From contig JACKHG010000024.1 in the NCBI GenBank assembly GCA_020639115.1, forward strand, positions 1 to 46,426: a DNA stretch of 46,426 nt, given 5' to 3'. The stretch comes from Phycisphaerales bacterium (GTDB lineage: Bacteria; Planctomycetota; Phycisphaerae; UBA1845). The notes under the pieces are model-generated. The model ran no database searches. It was given only the letters and a program-made list of their open reading frames with translations, and had not been told where the DNA came from. A program made the position numbers and the translations under genes. Positions 39,744 to 46,426 of this stretch are shown one piece after another. Positions within the stretch are counted from its first letter, which is position 1; every line of letters starts with the position of its first letter.

Positions 39744-41933
39744 TCAGGCCCGGCGATACGCCGCTCGTTGCCAGTTGACCATCAAGGCTTTGCCCTCGCT
39801 GTTCAGGTCAACGCCGACATAAAAATATCGTCGCTGCCCGGCGACCCGAGAGAGTTTCCGCACCACACCCGGCAGAGCACCGGAAAGATCACTCCCCAGC
39901 TTCTGCTTGTTGCCTGGCTGGTGACGCGAGTTGGCGCACCACTGCTGCCAGGCAGCCCAGAGATTGTCGGTGAGAACTTTGCCTCCAGGGACGATCGCAC
40001 AACATTCCTCAAGGAAGGCCTTGATCGGACTGAGGGTGTGTTCTGCGCGAGCGAGGATATCCAGTGACGAGGAAGGAGTCACAAAGCCTGAAATCGACAA
40101 GTCGAGCCACCCTTCATGGGCCCAGTTGAAGATGCCGGGCATTTCCTCCTTGACCTTCGCAGACAGCGACAGGTCTTCGTGTCCCGCGAACGAGATCGGA
40201 AAATGAACGATCAGCAGTCGGTGATGAAGCGCACCGCTCGGATCGAGGAACCGGGGCAGTTGGTTGCACGTAATCACGATCCGCGTCTGCAGTCGGACGC
40301 CGGTCTGGATCGGCTTGTGCTTGCGGTTCACGTCGAGACGGTCACAGCCCGATATGGCCTTGAGGCGTTCGACGGCTCCAATGCATTCTCCCCGATTCTG
40401 GGCATCCGGTACGACGAGCAACTGCTTGCCGATGAGCGCCGACAACCCAAACTCCCCGCTCAACTGACTCAAGGAGCTTGTCCCCACGGCAGACACGCCG
40501 ACAAGCTGGCTCATGGCGTCTGCAATGATGGACTTTCCGCTGCGAGGTGCGCCATGCAGCACCAGGATCTTCTGGAAGTGCGTCCGGCCGGAGAGAACAT
40601 AGCCGAACCACTGCTGGAGCAGTCGTCGTGCGAGGGAATCGCGCAGGCTTCGTTCCAGGAATCCGTCCCAGTTCGGACAGGTGGCGTCCGGCTCGTACGC
40701 GAAGTCGCGCCCGCCGGTGCAAAACCAAGCCGGGCTGACGGGCGTTGCCCGAAGCTGCGCATTCCGCCAGTTTTTGTTGAAATCGAGAAAAGCGACTTGG
40801 TCGGCGAACACCAGCGGTGTGCCCAACGGTTCTGTGTCGTACCCATCCAGCAACGTCGGGGGCTCGACGGTGCTATAGATGGCCACCACCGCCTTCAGAG
40901 CGGCCACGACCTCGGCCACCGCCGCACGGCAGGGCTTCTTGGCGACCTCCTCCAGGAATCCGTATGCTGCGATCTTGATTTCGCCCTCATCGACCTCTTC
41001 GTAGTGGTTGACAGTCCATCGCCAGAACGAGTGTCGCCAGTATCGGACTGTCGGCTCCCCGGAACAGCTGAAGTACATGTCCACGAATAGCCGGGCCAGA
41101 TCCGGCCACGACAGTTCGGGTAGTTGTGGCACTTGGGCGGCGTCGATGATGTCTTTGACGGCCTCTATGCCGAGTGTGACAATCGCATCATCCAACCCCA
41201 GCTTCTTGTTGCCCGCGCCTTGGGGCAGCCGGGCGATCTTGACCTTCGCTCCGCGCTGGGCCAGCATCTCGGCAAGCCTTTGCTGCGCAAGTTCTACCTG
41301 GCGATTAATAGCCGCGTCGGAATCAAAGGCAACAACGACCTCTCGATTCGCCCAGGCGATGCCCGCCAGGTCGTCGATGAGCTGACGGTCGCCGTACGCC
41401 TGACCCATATCATCGCGCTTCCTGGGTTTCTGCCAATTCCATACGCCGGTCAAGCCGAGACAATTGAGGCCGTGAGACATAGCGCTCAATGCCTTCTTCT
41501 CGCCTTCGGTAATCACAATCGGTTTTCCCTTGGAATCATCGAACCCCGGCGGACGATACGCACGATTGCCGGAGCCCACCGGCGATTCGTACTTGATCAA
41601 GTGGTCCCCTCGAGTGCGGGGCTTGTCGGGCTTGACCCGCCAGTAGCAGTCGTGCGCTGCAGGGTCGTCAAAGGGAATGGCCCAGCCGCCCCCCGCATCG
41701 CCGTCCGCTTGCGTCCAGTTGAGCATTCGGCGCATTTCCTCGCCGGAAACCGTGCGAATACCGCTGGACACGATCATGTTCTCCGCGATACCGCTGGCTC
41801 GTAGCTCATAATGGTGTTGTGGCGAGAGCGGTCTCTGCCTGCCCAGCGATGTTGAGAAGGGCAGCAACATTGGCATTGGTAGGTCAACGATAACGTCTAG
41901 GTCCTGTTCGACGATCGACGAAGTTTCGGTCAT
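39744..41933 (-). CDS. Primase-helicase: DUF3854 TOPRIM-like domain plus D5/P4-type SF3 ATPase
   Basis: A 729-residue protein typical of phages, plasmids and integrative elements. Residues ~40-265 form a DUF3854 TOPRIM-like nucleotidyl-transfer domain, with YRPPGF, ITEGEKKA (Glu 144) and VAFDSD (204-206). A linker leads to a D5-like helicase ATPase with Walker A GAPRSGKS (461-468) and LLVVPDAQN as the Walker B region, followed by the conserved ISGCDRLDVNRKHK and RIVITCNQLP strands. It would prime and unwind at the element's origin. It is transcribed toward the ParB-like gene and the motif cluster. A minus-strand frame upstream overlaps its start by TCATGA. Base composition is visibly less GC-rich than the chromosomal genes to the left. 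Confidence 0.8.
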   Translation of the reverse strand: MTETSSIVEQDLDVIVDLPMPMLLPFSTSLGRQRPLSPQHHYELRASGIAENMIVSSGIRTVSGEEMRRMLNWTQADGDAGGGWAIPFDDPAAHDCYWRVKPDKPRTRGDHLIKYESPVGSGNRAYRPPGFDDSKGKPIVITEGEKKALSAMSHGLNCLGLTGVWNWQKPRKRDDMGQAYGDRQLIDDLAGIAWANREVVVAFDSDAAINRQVELAQQRLAEMLAQRGAKVKIARLPQGAGNKKLGLDDAIVTLGIEAVKDIIDAAQVPQLPELSWPDLARLFVDMYFSCSGEPTVRYWRHSFWRWTVNHYEEVDEGEIKIAAYGFLEEVAKKPCRAAVAEVVAALKAVVAIYSTVEPPTLLDGYDTEPLGTPLVFADQVAFLDFNKNWRNAQLRATPVSPAWFCTGGRDFAYEPDATCPNWDGFLERSLRDSLARRLLQQWFGYVLSGRTHFQKILVLHGAPRSGKSIIADAMSQLVGVSAVGTSSLSQLSGEFGLSALIGKQLLVVPDAQNRGECIGAVERLKAISGCDRLDVNRKHKPIQTGVRLQTRIVITCNQLPRFLDPSGALHHRLLIVHFPISFAGHEDLSLSAKVKEEMPGIFNWAHEGWLDLSISGFVTPSSSLDILARAEHTLSPIKAFLEECCAIVPGGKVLTDNLWAAWQQWCANSRHQPGNKQKLGSDLSGALPGVVRKLSRVAGQRRYFYVGVDLNSEGKALMVNWQRAAYRRA

Positions 41934-42199
41934 GAGTTCGCCCTTACATCTGGGTCATCTTGATGTACGCGCATGACGGGGCAGACGTTGAGGAGGCCGA
42001 CTGTCTGCAGCGGATAGAGGTGATTCCGTGCAACGCCGACGGCCAAATGCCGCAATGTCCCTCCCGCGTCGCCAGCGCGAGTCACGCCACGACTGCCAAC
42101 TGAAGCCAGGGACAGGCCGTAGCGGGTAGCACGGCTACCCGCTACGACCCTTGCGGCTTCAATCAGCCGTGGCGGTCGCCATTCTACGCTGGCAACCGC
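41930..42199 (-). other. 89-codon open frame overlapping the primase start; coding status unclear
   Basis: Reading on the minus strand, this frame runs from after a TAG (42200-42202) to a TGA that overlaps the primase ATG in an ATGA arrangement. It contains no early ATG; GTG or TTG would be needed to start. The peptide includes LIEAARVVAG and NHLYPLQTVGLLNVC. It reads straight through the strong hairpin at 42102-42160, which argues for a structured repeat and not a normal gene. It is recorded because the overlap would couple it to the primase if translated. Confidence 0.3.
42102..42160. repeat. Nested stem-loop, REP-like
   Basis: A perfect 12-bp stem GTAGCGGGTAGC/GCTACCCGCTAC (42119-42145) with a 3-nt loop is enclosed by outer arms GAAGCC (42102-42107) and GGCTTC (42155-42160). 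The intervening bases are unpaired. It lacks a T-run. The layout resembles REP/MITE-type mobile palindromes or a recombination site more than a terminator. Confidence 0.65.
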
Positions 42200-42345
42200 C
42201 TAGGCGCAAAATCTGGGTGCGCAAAAAGCGCGCAGCGTCAGCGCCAGTCCAACCATCGTAATGGCCGAAAATCGCCGCTTATGACGTGCCTCCGACCTGA
42301 AGAGGGCCGAAAAATCGCGGTTTCTTCGATCACTTCGCAAAAAAA

Positions 42346-42357
42346 GTAACGCGTTAC
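42346..42357. repeat. 12-bp palindrome GTAACGCGTTAC, first copy
   Basis: A perfect palindrome preceded by a run of seven A residues in a non-coding stretch. An identical copy is at 44473-44484, and a partial one (GTAACGCG) at 44327-44334 sits at the point where the AAA ATPase gene breaks. Over 1.4 kb between the primase and AAA genes, little else is convincingly coding. Confidence 0.5.
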
Positions 42358-42566
42358 CTTACCGGGCGCGACCCGTGGCAGATGACGGCTTTCGGAAGAG
42401 ACTAGGGAAGCCACCAACTTCTCGCCTCCGGGCAATCTCGGTGCAGATCGCCGTCTAGCGGGCCACCCATGGCGACTTTTCTTGGCTCCCAGTGGACCTT
42501 CTCGATACGCGACCCTACCTGTGCTCATGCTCTCAAGCAAGCCCCGCAATGCGGCAACTCGCCTGG

Positions 42567-42905
42567 TCAGTTGTTGTCGCAACCTGTCAGTGTCGGTGGT
42601 TCGTTTGGCAGCGGCGGGCGCTGAGCGTGCTCTTGAATGGTGCGCGCCAGGTTTACGCGTGGCCGCGGGAGTGCAGTTGGCGGTGGCGCAGCTACGCCGT
42701 AGACGCGCCACGTCAGGTGCCAGTCGATCATCTCCCGGTTGTAGGCAGCTGCATCGTATTCTGCGGCTGGAATAGCCCGCAGCGATTCCCCGTGAACGTG
42801 CCGATCGACGCCGTCGATCGTCCGAACAACAGGATTTGCTCCGCCCACGGCGATAACGCCGAAGCCGAAACATCGCGACCACACGCACTCGCCCGGGTAG
42901 AACAT
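42567..42905 (-). CDS. Possible small hypothetical protein
   Basis: A 112-residue frame starting MFYPGECVWSRCFGFG and containing VVRTIDGVDRHVHGES and AAEYDAAAYNREMIDW. Its first half has a mixed, protein-like composition; the second half becomes Pro/Arg-rich and may be frame-shifted or non-coding. The frame is open up to 43079, but the upstream part is less plausible. No family was recognised and the ribosome site is weak. It may be a decayed gene of the element. Confidence 0.3.
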   Translation of the reverse strand: MFYPGECVWSRCFGFGVIAVGGANPVVRTIDGVDRHVHGESLRAIPAAEYDAAAYNREMIDWHLTWRVYGVAAPPPTALPRPRVNLARTIQEHAQRPPLPNEPPTLTGCDNN

Positions 42906-43205
42906 CCGTCCGCCTCGAGGGGTGATTGACGTTCGATGCTTGCGCGATAGCACTATACGTGAAAAAACCGTATCACTCACGCCTGACAGCGGCACGGCGT
43001 CTCCATCCGACAGAGCCGCAAGCGTACCAACCGCCGTACACCGTCCCCAAAACAGTACGTACTGGCACCCCAAAAACATGCCTAGACGGGCTCTGTCACG
43101 TCGATGGTCCGGCGAAGCAGTTCTCGCGGCAAGCGCGGTCGCTTCGATCGCTAGGCGTGCGCTTCAAGATAGACTGCTTCCGACGTGCCGCCGATGCGAA
43201 TGTGA

Positions 43206-43243
43206 TTTGCCAATCTGCATCACCGCTTAATTTCGTTGGCAAA
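43206..43243. promoter_or_regulatory. Inverted repeat upstream of the AAA ATPase gene
   Basis: TTTGCCAA (43206-43213) and TTGGCAAA (43236-43243) are exact inverted arms separated by 22 bp, in AT-rich DNA about 125 bp before the AAA gene start. TATATT follows directly at 43249-43254. This could be an operator or a stem-loop; no convincing -35/-10 pair was found. Confidence 0.35.
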
Positions 43244-43368
43244 ACACGTATATTCCTAGGGTGGCGGCTTAGGCCTCAGCATGCCACCGGCAACGTCGCA
43301 CGGTTGTCTGACCGTGGCCGCGCACGCCGTTGTTCAGTCGAACTTTCCTCAGCAACCGGAGCTTTCAC

Positions 43369-44685
43369 ATGGATTCAACGGATTTTCGCACATGCCTTAC
43401 CGACTTTATTCTCTCCGGCCACGCCTACCTGCACATCCCGACCACCGAGAAGACCCGCGTCCTCAGCGAGCTGAAGCTGCTCGCCCATACGCTGCCCGAC
43501 GGCGGTCGGCAAGTCTTCACTTGGTCAGCCGCTGTCGGCTGGCAGGACGCCGAGGGTAGCCCGCCCGAGCGTCTGCCAAACGAGCAGCCCGATCCGCAGA
43601 AGGCGGGCCAGCAGATCGTGAATCTGCCCGAGAACGCCCTGTTCGTGCTCAAGGACTTCGGGTTCTATTTGCAACACAAGACGTACGCGTATGCCGACGT
43701 CGTGATCGCCTGGCTTTGCGAGGTGCGGGACGTTCTGGCCGCCACCGGCCGGACCGTCATGTTTCTCGGCCCTGACCTGGACGTCCCCGCCGCGCTGGCG
43801 AACGACATCACTACCGTTGCGTTCTCTCTCCCCGATGACCAGGCGATCGAGAGGTCAGTTCGCTTCGTCATGGACGGGCACACCCTCGACGAGACGGCGC
43901 TGCCGACAGTCATTGCCGCATGCCGGGGCATGACCCAGCAGCAGGTGGAGGACCGTACGGCGCTGGCGCTGCGCAGGTTCAAGACGCTCAACAAGGAGGC
44001 GGCCGGGCTCATCCTACATGAGAAGGCGGAGGTGCTCAGGCGATCGGGGCTGCTCAAGTACCTCGAGCCGCCTGCGGGCGGGCTTGACCTTATCGGGGGT
44101 TGCAACGGCGTGAAGGAGCACATCCGCCGCGACAAGTTGTGCTTCGGCGAGGATGCCCGGGCGTTCGGCATCGATCCGCCGCGGGGCCTGCTGCTCGTCG
44201 GCGTGCCCGGCTGCGGCAAGACGGCCATCTCGCTTGCCGCGGCAGCTGAGCTGGGCCTGCCGCTCATCCAGTTCGATGTCGGCAGTCTGATGTCGAAGTG
44301 GGTCGGCGAAAGCGAAGCGAATGCGCGTAACGCGCTTCAGCATCGCGCCAGATGGAACCGTGCGGGCTGTGGACCGACGACGTGTCCGGCAGACCATCGG
44401 CCGAGTCGCAGTGCATCGGGCATCGCACGTGGAGTTCTCGACGCGCCGTCAGCTTTGCATGCGTGCTGGCTCGTAACGCGTTACGTCGCTGGCTCCAGGC
44501 GGTGCTGCGACGGCCGTGTGGTGAGATCGTTCACTGGGCGGCCAGCGGAGCTGATGCACTTGCGTGGAGGCGGCGTACTTCGGCGTCGGCGGGCCTGGCT
44601 GGGATCGCCATATCGTTCGCATGGTAGCCAGAGAGGCAGCCCACGGAGGTACGCTGCTGCGATCCCCCGCGTTTGCGGCTGCTGA
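43369..44685 (+). pseudogene. Ycf46-like AAA ATPase, truncated before Walker B
   Basis: From ATG 43369 (CGGAG 7 nt upstream) the product matches the Ycf46-type AAA family. An N-terminal region contains HIPTTEKTRVLSEL and RQVFTWSAAVGW. The AAA core has LIGGCNGVKEHI, Walker A GVPGCGKTA (about 278-286) and SKWVGESEANARNAL. Homology ends at about residue 323 (base 44337), just where the Walker B, sensor and arginine-finger segments should follow. The remaining ~115 residues are Arg/Cys-rich and unlike any AAA domain, so the frame is only accidentally open to 44685. The protein cannot hydrolyse ATP normally. Its break coincides with a GTAACGCG sequence, suggesting a recombination or deletion junction. 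Confidence 0.7.
44473..44484. repeat. 12-bp palindrome GTAACGCGTTAC, second copy
   Basis: Identical to 42346-42357. It lies in the about 200-bp stretch between the end of AAA homology (44337) and the stop of the converging TSP3 gene (44531), where nothing else is recognisable. Confidence 0.45.
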
Positions 44686-46426
44686 TCAAGTCGTCGTTTC
44701 CAGCGCGCTGCAGAACGCTGAAGTCCCGCAGGTCAACGTAGCCGTCTCCGTTGATATCGGCGGAGAGGCAGTCCCCGCTCGCCGTCCAATCCGGCCCGAG
44801 CAGACAAGCGGTCAACGCCGCACAGTCATTCAGGTCCACATCACCGTCACCGTCGATATCCCCGACAGCTTCACATTCGTCGGGGACGTCGTTCCCGTTG
44901 TCATCACTGCTGCTGCCGTTGGCGATGTCACACGAGTCGGGGACGCCGTTGTCCTGGCAGTCAGGCAGGCATCTACCCATATCGTGCACGACAGTCGGAT
45001 CAAACAGAGATGTGCTTGCCATGCCCGAATCAATCAGGCGTCCGTCGTAGTAGACCTGGTAGCTACCAAAATAATAGGACCCGAAGAACGAACTGCCGCC
45101 AGTGATGATTACGTCGTAGCAGCGCTGGGAGCACACCGGAACTTCGCTCACATACTGCTGACTGCCATTGCCGACGTTTTCTGTCAGGATCACACCCACG
45201 CCGTGTTCGACGAGTTGCCAGGCGACACCCAACGCCATGGAATCGGTGTTGATGCTGACCGTTATGCGCGCATCCGGCCCGTCACAGGACTCCGTTGTTA
45301 CAAGCTCGCACTCGTCCGGCACGGCGTTGGGCTGGCAGTCGCTGCTGGCTCCCGAATAGATGTCGCACAGGTCAGGCACTCCATTCCCGTTGCAATCCGC
45401 CGATCCACCGGGCTCGCAGTCATCCGGAAAGCCATTGTTGTTGCAGTCGATATGGCTGCCACAGCCAGGCACATCGCACAGCCCGCCATGTGCCGCACAG
45501 CTCACGTCGCAGTCATCCAGCAAACCGTTCGTATTGCAGTCTTCGCATTCGTCGGGGAGCCCGTTCGAATTCCAGTCGTTGCTCGTTCCCTGCGCGATGT
45601 CGAGGCCATCCGCAACATCATTGCCGTTGCAGTCTTCACAGGCGTTGCCGTACCCGTCGGAATCCGCATCGGCCTGGTCCGGGTTGGGCACGGTCGGACA
45701 GTTGTCGTCGACGTCGACGATGCCGTCGTTGTCGTCGTCGTCGTCGCATTCGTCCCCCATGCCGTCACCATCGGCATCGGCCTGGTCCCAATTGTCGATG
45801 CCCGGACAGTTGTCGCAGGCGTCACCTAGGAAGTCCAAGTCGGAATTGGCCTGATTCGCATTGTTGGCGTCAGGGCAGTTGTCCAGATCATTGAACACGC
45901 CATCTTCGTCGTCGTCACCGCGATCAAACCGCACGACGTCGCGCCGTCCGTTATCATCATTCGGGGCAACGTTGCTGGCGTCGGTTTCGTACGCAATGAA
46001 CTGACCGTTCGAAGAAATCGAAGGACAGCAACTGGGGCCGTTGCCAGCGCTGCCGTTGGTGCTGAAGCTGATCAGCCGAGTGATCTCCGTGTCCTGATCG
46101 TACACGAATACGTCGGATGCCCCGTTGGTGTCGAGCATGCCAAAGTAGCGCAGATTGTCCGCGTCGCTGTCATACGCAATGAAGCGGCCGCTCGAAGAGA
46201 TCGACGGGTGTCGGCTGTCTCCGTGTCCACCTGTGAAGATCGTCTCGCCGTTGCCCGATCCTGCCGCTACCTGGCTGATGCGAACAGTTCGCGCCGCTTG
46301 AAGATCGCGCAGGAAGATGTCGCGCCACCCATTCGTGTCCCCATCGACCAGGTCGGTCGCGGCGCTCTCGAAGGCGACGTAGTGCCCGTTGCCGTCGATC
46401 GCGGGATTCGAGGAGTCGCCCAGCCC
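44531..46426 (-). CDS. Secreted-type protein with propeller-like repeats, TSP3 repeats and dockerin-like tail, 5'-partial
   Basis: The frame runs off the right edge, so the N-terminus and any signal peptide are missing; the ATG at 46138 is internal. The visible part begins with PD40/TolB-like beta-propeller strands (SISSSGRFIAYDSDADN, SISSNGQFIAYETDASN). About ten thrombospondin type-3 and related calcium loops follow (DADGDGMGDECDDDDDNDG, DCNGNDVADGLDI). After a beta domain comes a dockerin-like pair of EF-hand loops (DIDGDGDVDLNDCAAL, DINGDGYVDLRDFSVL). Such proteins are usually exported and calcium-stabilised. After FSVLQRA the sequence turns into about 50 residues of unrelated basic tail where planctomycete homologues usually stop quickly, so the 3' end appears altered near 44700. 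Confidence 0.7.
   Translation of the reverse strand, partial: GLGDSSNPAIDGNGHYVAFESAATDLVDGDTNGWRDIFLRDLQAARTVRISQVAAGSGNGETIFTGGHGDSRHPSISSSGRFIAYDSDADNLRYFGMLDTNGASDVFVYDQDTEITRLISFSTNGSAGNGPSCCPSISSNGQFIAYETDASNVAPNDDNGRRDVVRFDRGDDDEDGVFNDLDNCPDANNANQANSDLDFLGDACDNCPGIDNWDQADADGDGMGDECDDDDDNDGIVDVDDNCPTVPNPDQADADSDGYGNACEDCNGNDVADGLDIAQGTSNDWNSNGLPDECEDCNTNGLLDDCDVSCAAHGGLCDVPGCGSHIDCNNNGFPDDCEPGGSADCNGNGVPDLCDIYSGASSDCQPNAVPDECELVTTESCDGPDARITVSINTDSMALGVAWQLVEHGVGVILTENVGNGSQQYVSEVPVCSQRCYDVIITGGSSFFGSYYFGSYQVYYDGRLIDSGMASTSLFDPTVVHDMGRCLPDCQDNGVPDSCDIANGSSSDDNGNDVPDECEAVGDIDGDGDVDLNDCAALTACLLGPDWTASGDCLSADINGDGYVDLRDFSVLQRAGNDDLISSRKRGGSQQRTSVGCLSGYHANDMAIPARPADAEVRRLHASASAPLAAQ

Noticed and set aside
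42238..42888. Minus-strand frame of 216 codons
   Set aside because: Very Arg/Ser-rich, no domain, and conflicts with the frame at 42567-42905; probably non-coding.
42492..42929. Plus-strand frame of 145 codons between primase and AAA genes
   Set aside because: Trp/Arg/Cys-rich composition and overlap with a slightly better minus-strand frame; no family or ribosome site.
44531..45829. Plus-strand 421-codon frame over the TSP3 gene
   Set aside because: Antisense of Asp-rich calcium loops gives Val/Ile/Arg-rich repeats; the minus strand encodes clear TSP3 and dockerin-like motifs.

Overview
The window is high-GC bacterial chromosome. It most likely comes from a planctomycete (Planctomycetota, possibly a Phycisphaerae-like lineage). 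The evidence is the combination of a PEP-CTERM protein, an H-X9-DG pseudopilin, dockerin-like EF-hand tails on secreted proteins, thrombospondin type-3 repeats, a sulfatase-TPR fusion and ROK-regulated saccharide genes. This assignment is inferred from gene content; no rRNA gene is present to confirm it.

Layout. (1) 1-5.2 kb: the 3' part of an HgdB-like 2-hydroxyacyl-CoA dehydratase-type gene and a very long two-module ATPase activase (BadF/HgdC type plus DUF2229). They are closed by a strong hairpin terminator. The activase carries a 42-bp double-palindrome repeat inserted exactly in frame. (2) 5.3-7.0 kb: small genes of unknown function (HEAT-like, a 92-residue protein, a small membrane protein). 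(3) 7.3-12.5 kb: a membrane-anchored sulfatase-superfamily/TPR protein and, convergent to it, a GH94-type glycoside phosphorylase. (4) 12.6-24.1 kb: a ROK repressor with a clear dyad operator, then a run of exported proteins: a dockerin-tailed protein, a PEP-CTERM protein, two GH18-like TIM barrels, a pseudopilin and a GH16-type glycanase. A sodium/solute symporter and an FG-GAP lipoprotein follow. (5) 24.2-34.4 kb: a second ROK repressor with the same promoter architecture, a second symporter, a class III aminotransferase, an M20 amidohydrolase, a Gfo/Idh/MocA dehydrogenase, a GH20 hexosaminidase and an SDR dehydrogenase. (6) 34.5-38.0 kb: HAD phosphatase, LarA-like Ni-pincer racemase/epimerase and PPi-type phosphofructokinase.

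Regions 4-6 read as one saccharide-utilisation locus. Secreted glycanases and GH20 would cut an amino-sugar-containing glycan. Symporters would import the products. Amidohydrolase, aminotransferase and dehydrogenases would remove the N-acyl and amino groups. The LarA-like, HAD and PFK enzymes would feed the carbon skeleton into central metabolism. The substrate cannot be read from the sequence.

(7) 38.05-38.55 kb: an intergenic stretch with about ten degenerate 20-bp tandem repeats and a promoter, leading to the 5' half of a tRNA-Ser(GCU) that stops just after the anticodon. (8) 38.6-44.3 kb: compositionally different DNA interpreted as an integrated, partly decayed replicon-like element. It has direct repeats at its edge, a ParB-like HTH protein, a cluster of GGTGACAC inverted motifs, a DUF3854/D5-type primase-helicase and a long gene-poor stretch with hairpins. 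It ends in a Ycf46-like AAA ATPase broken before its Walker B. No integrase is visible. (9) 44.5-46.4 kb: a 5'-partial secreted protein on the minus strand with beta-propeller-type repeats, TSP3 repeats and a dockerin-like tail, whose 3' end also looks altered. No CRISPR array, rRNA or insertion sequence was seen.
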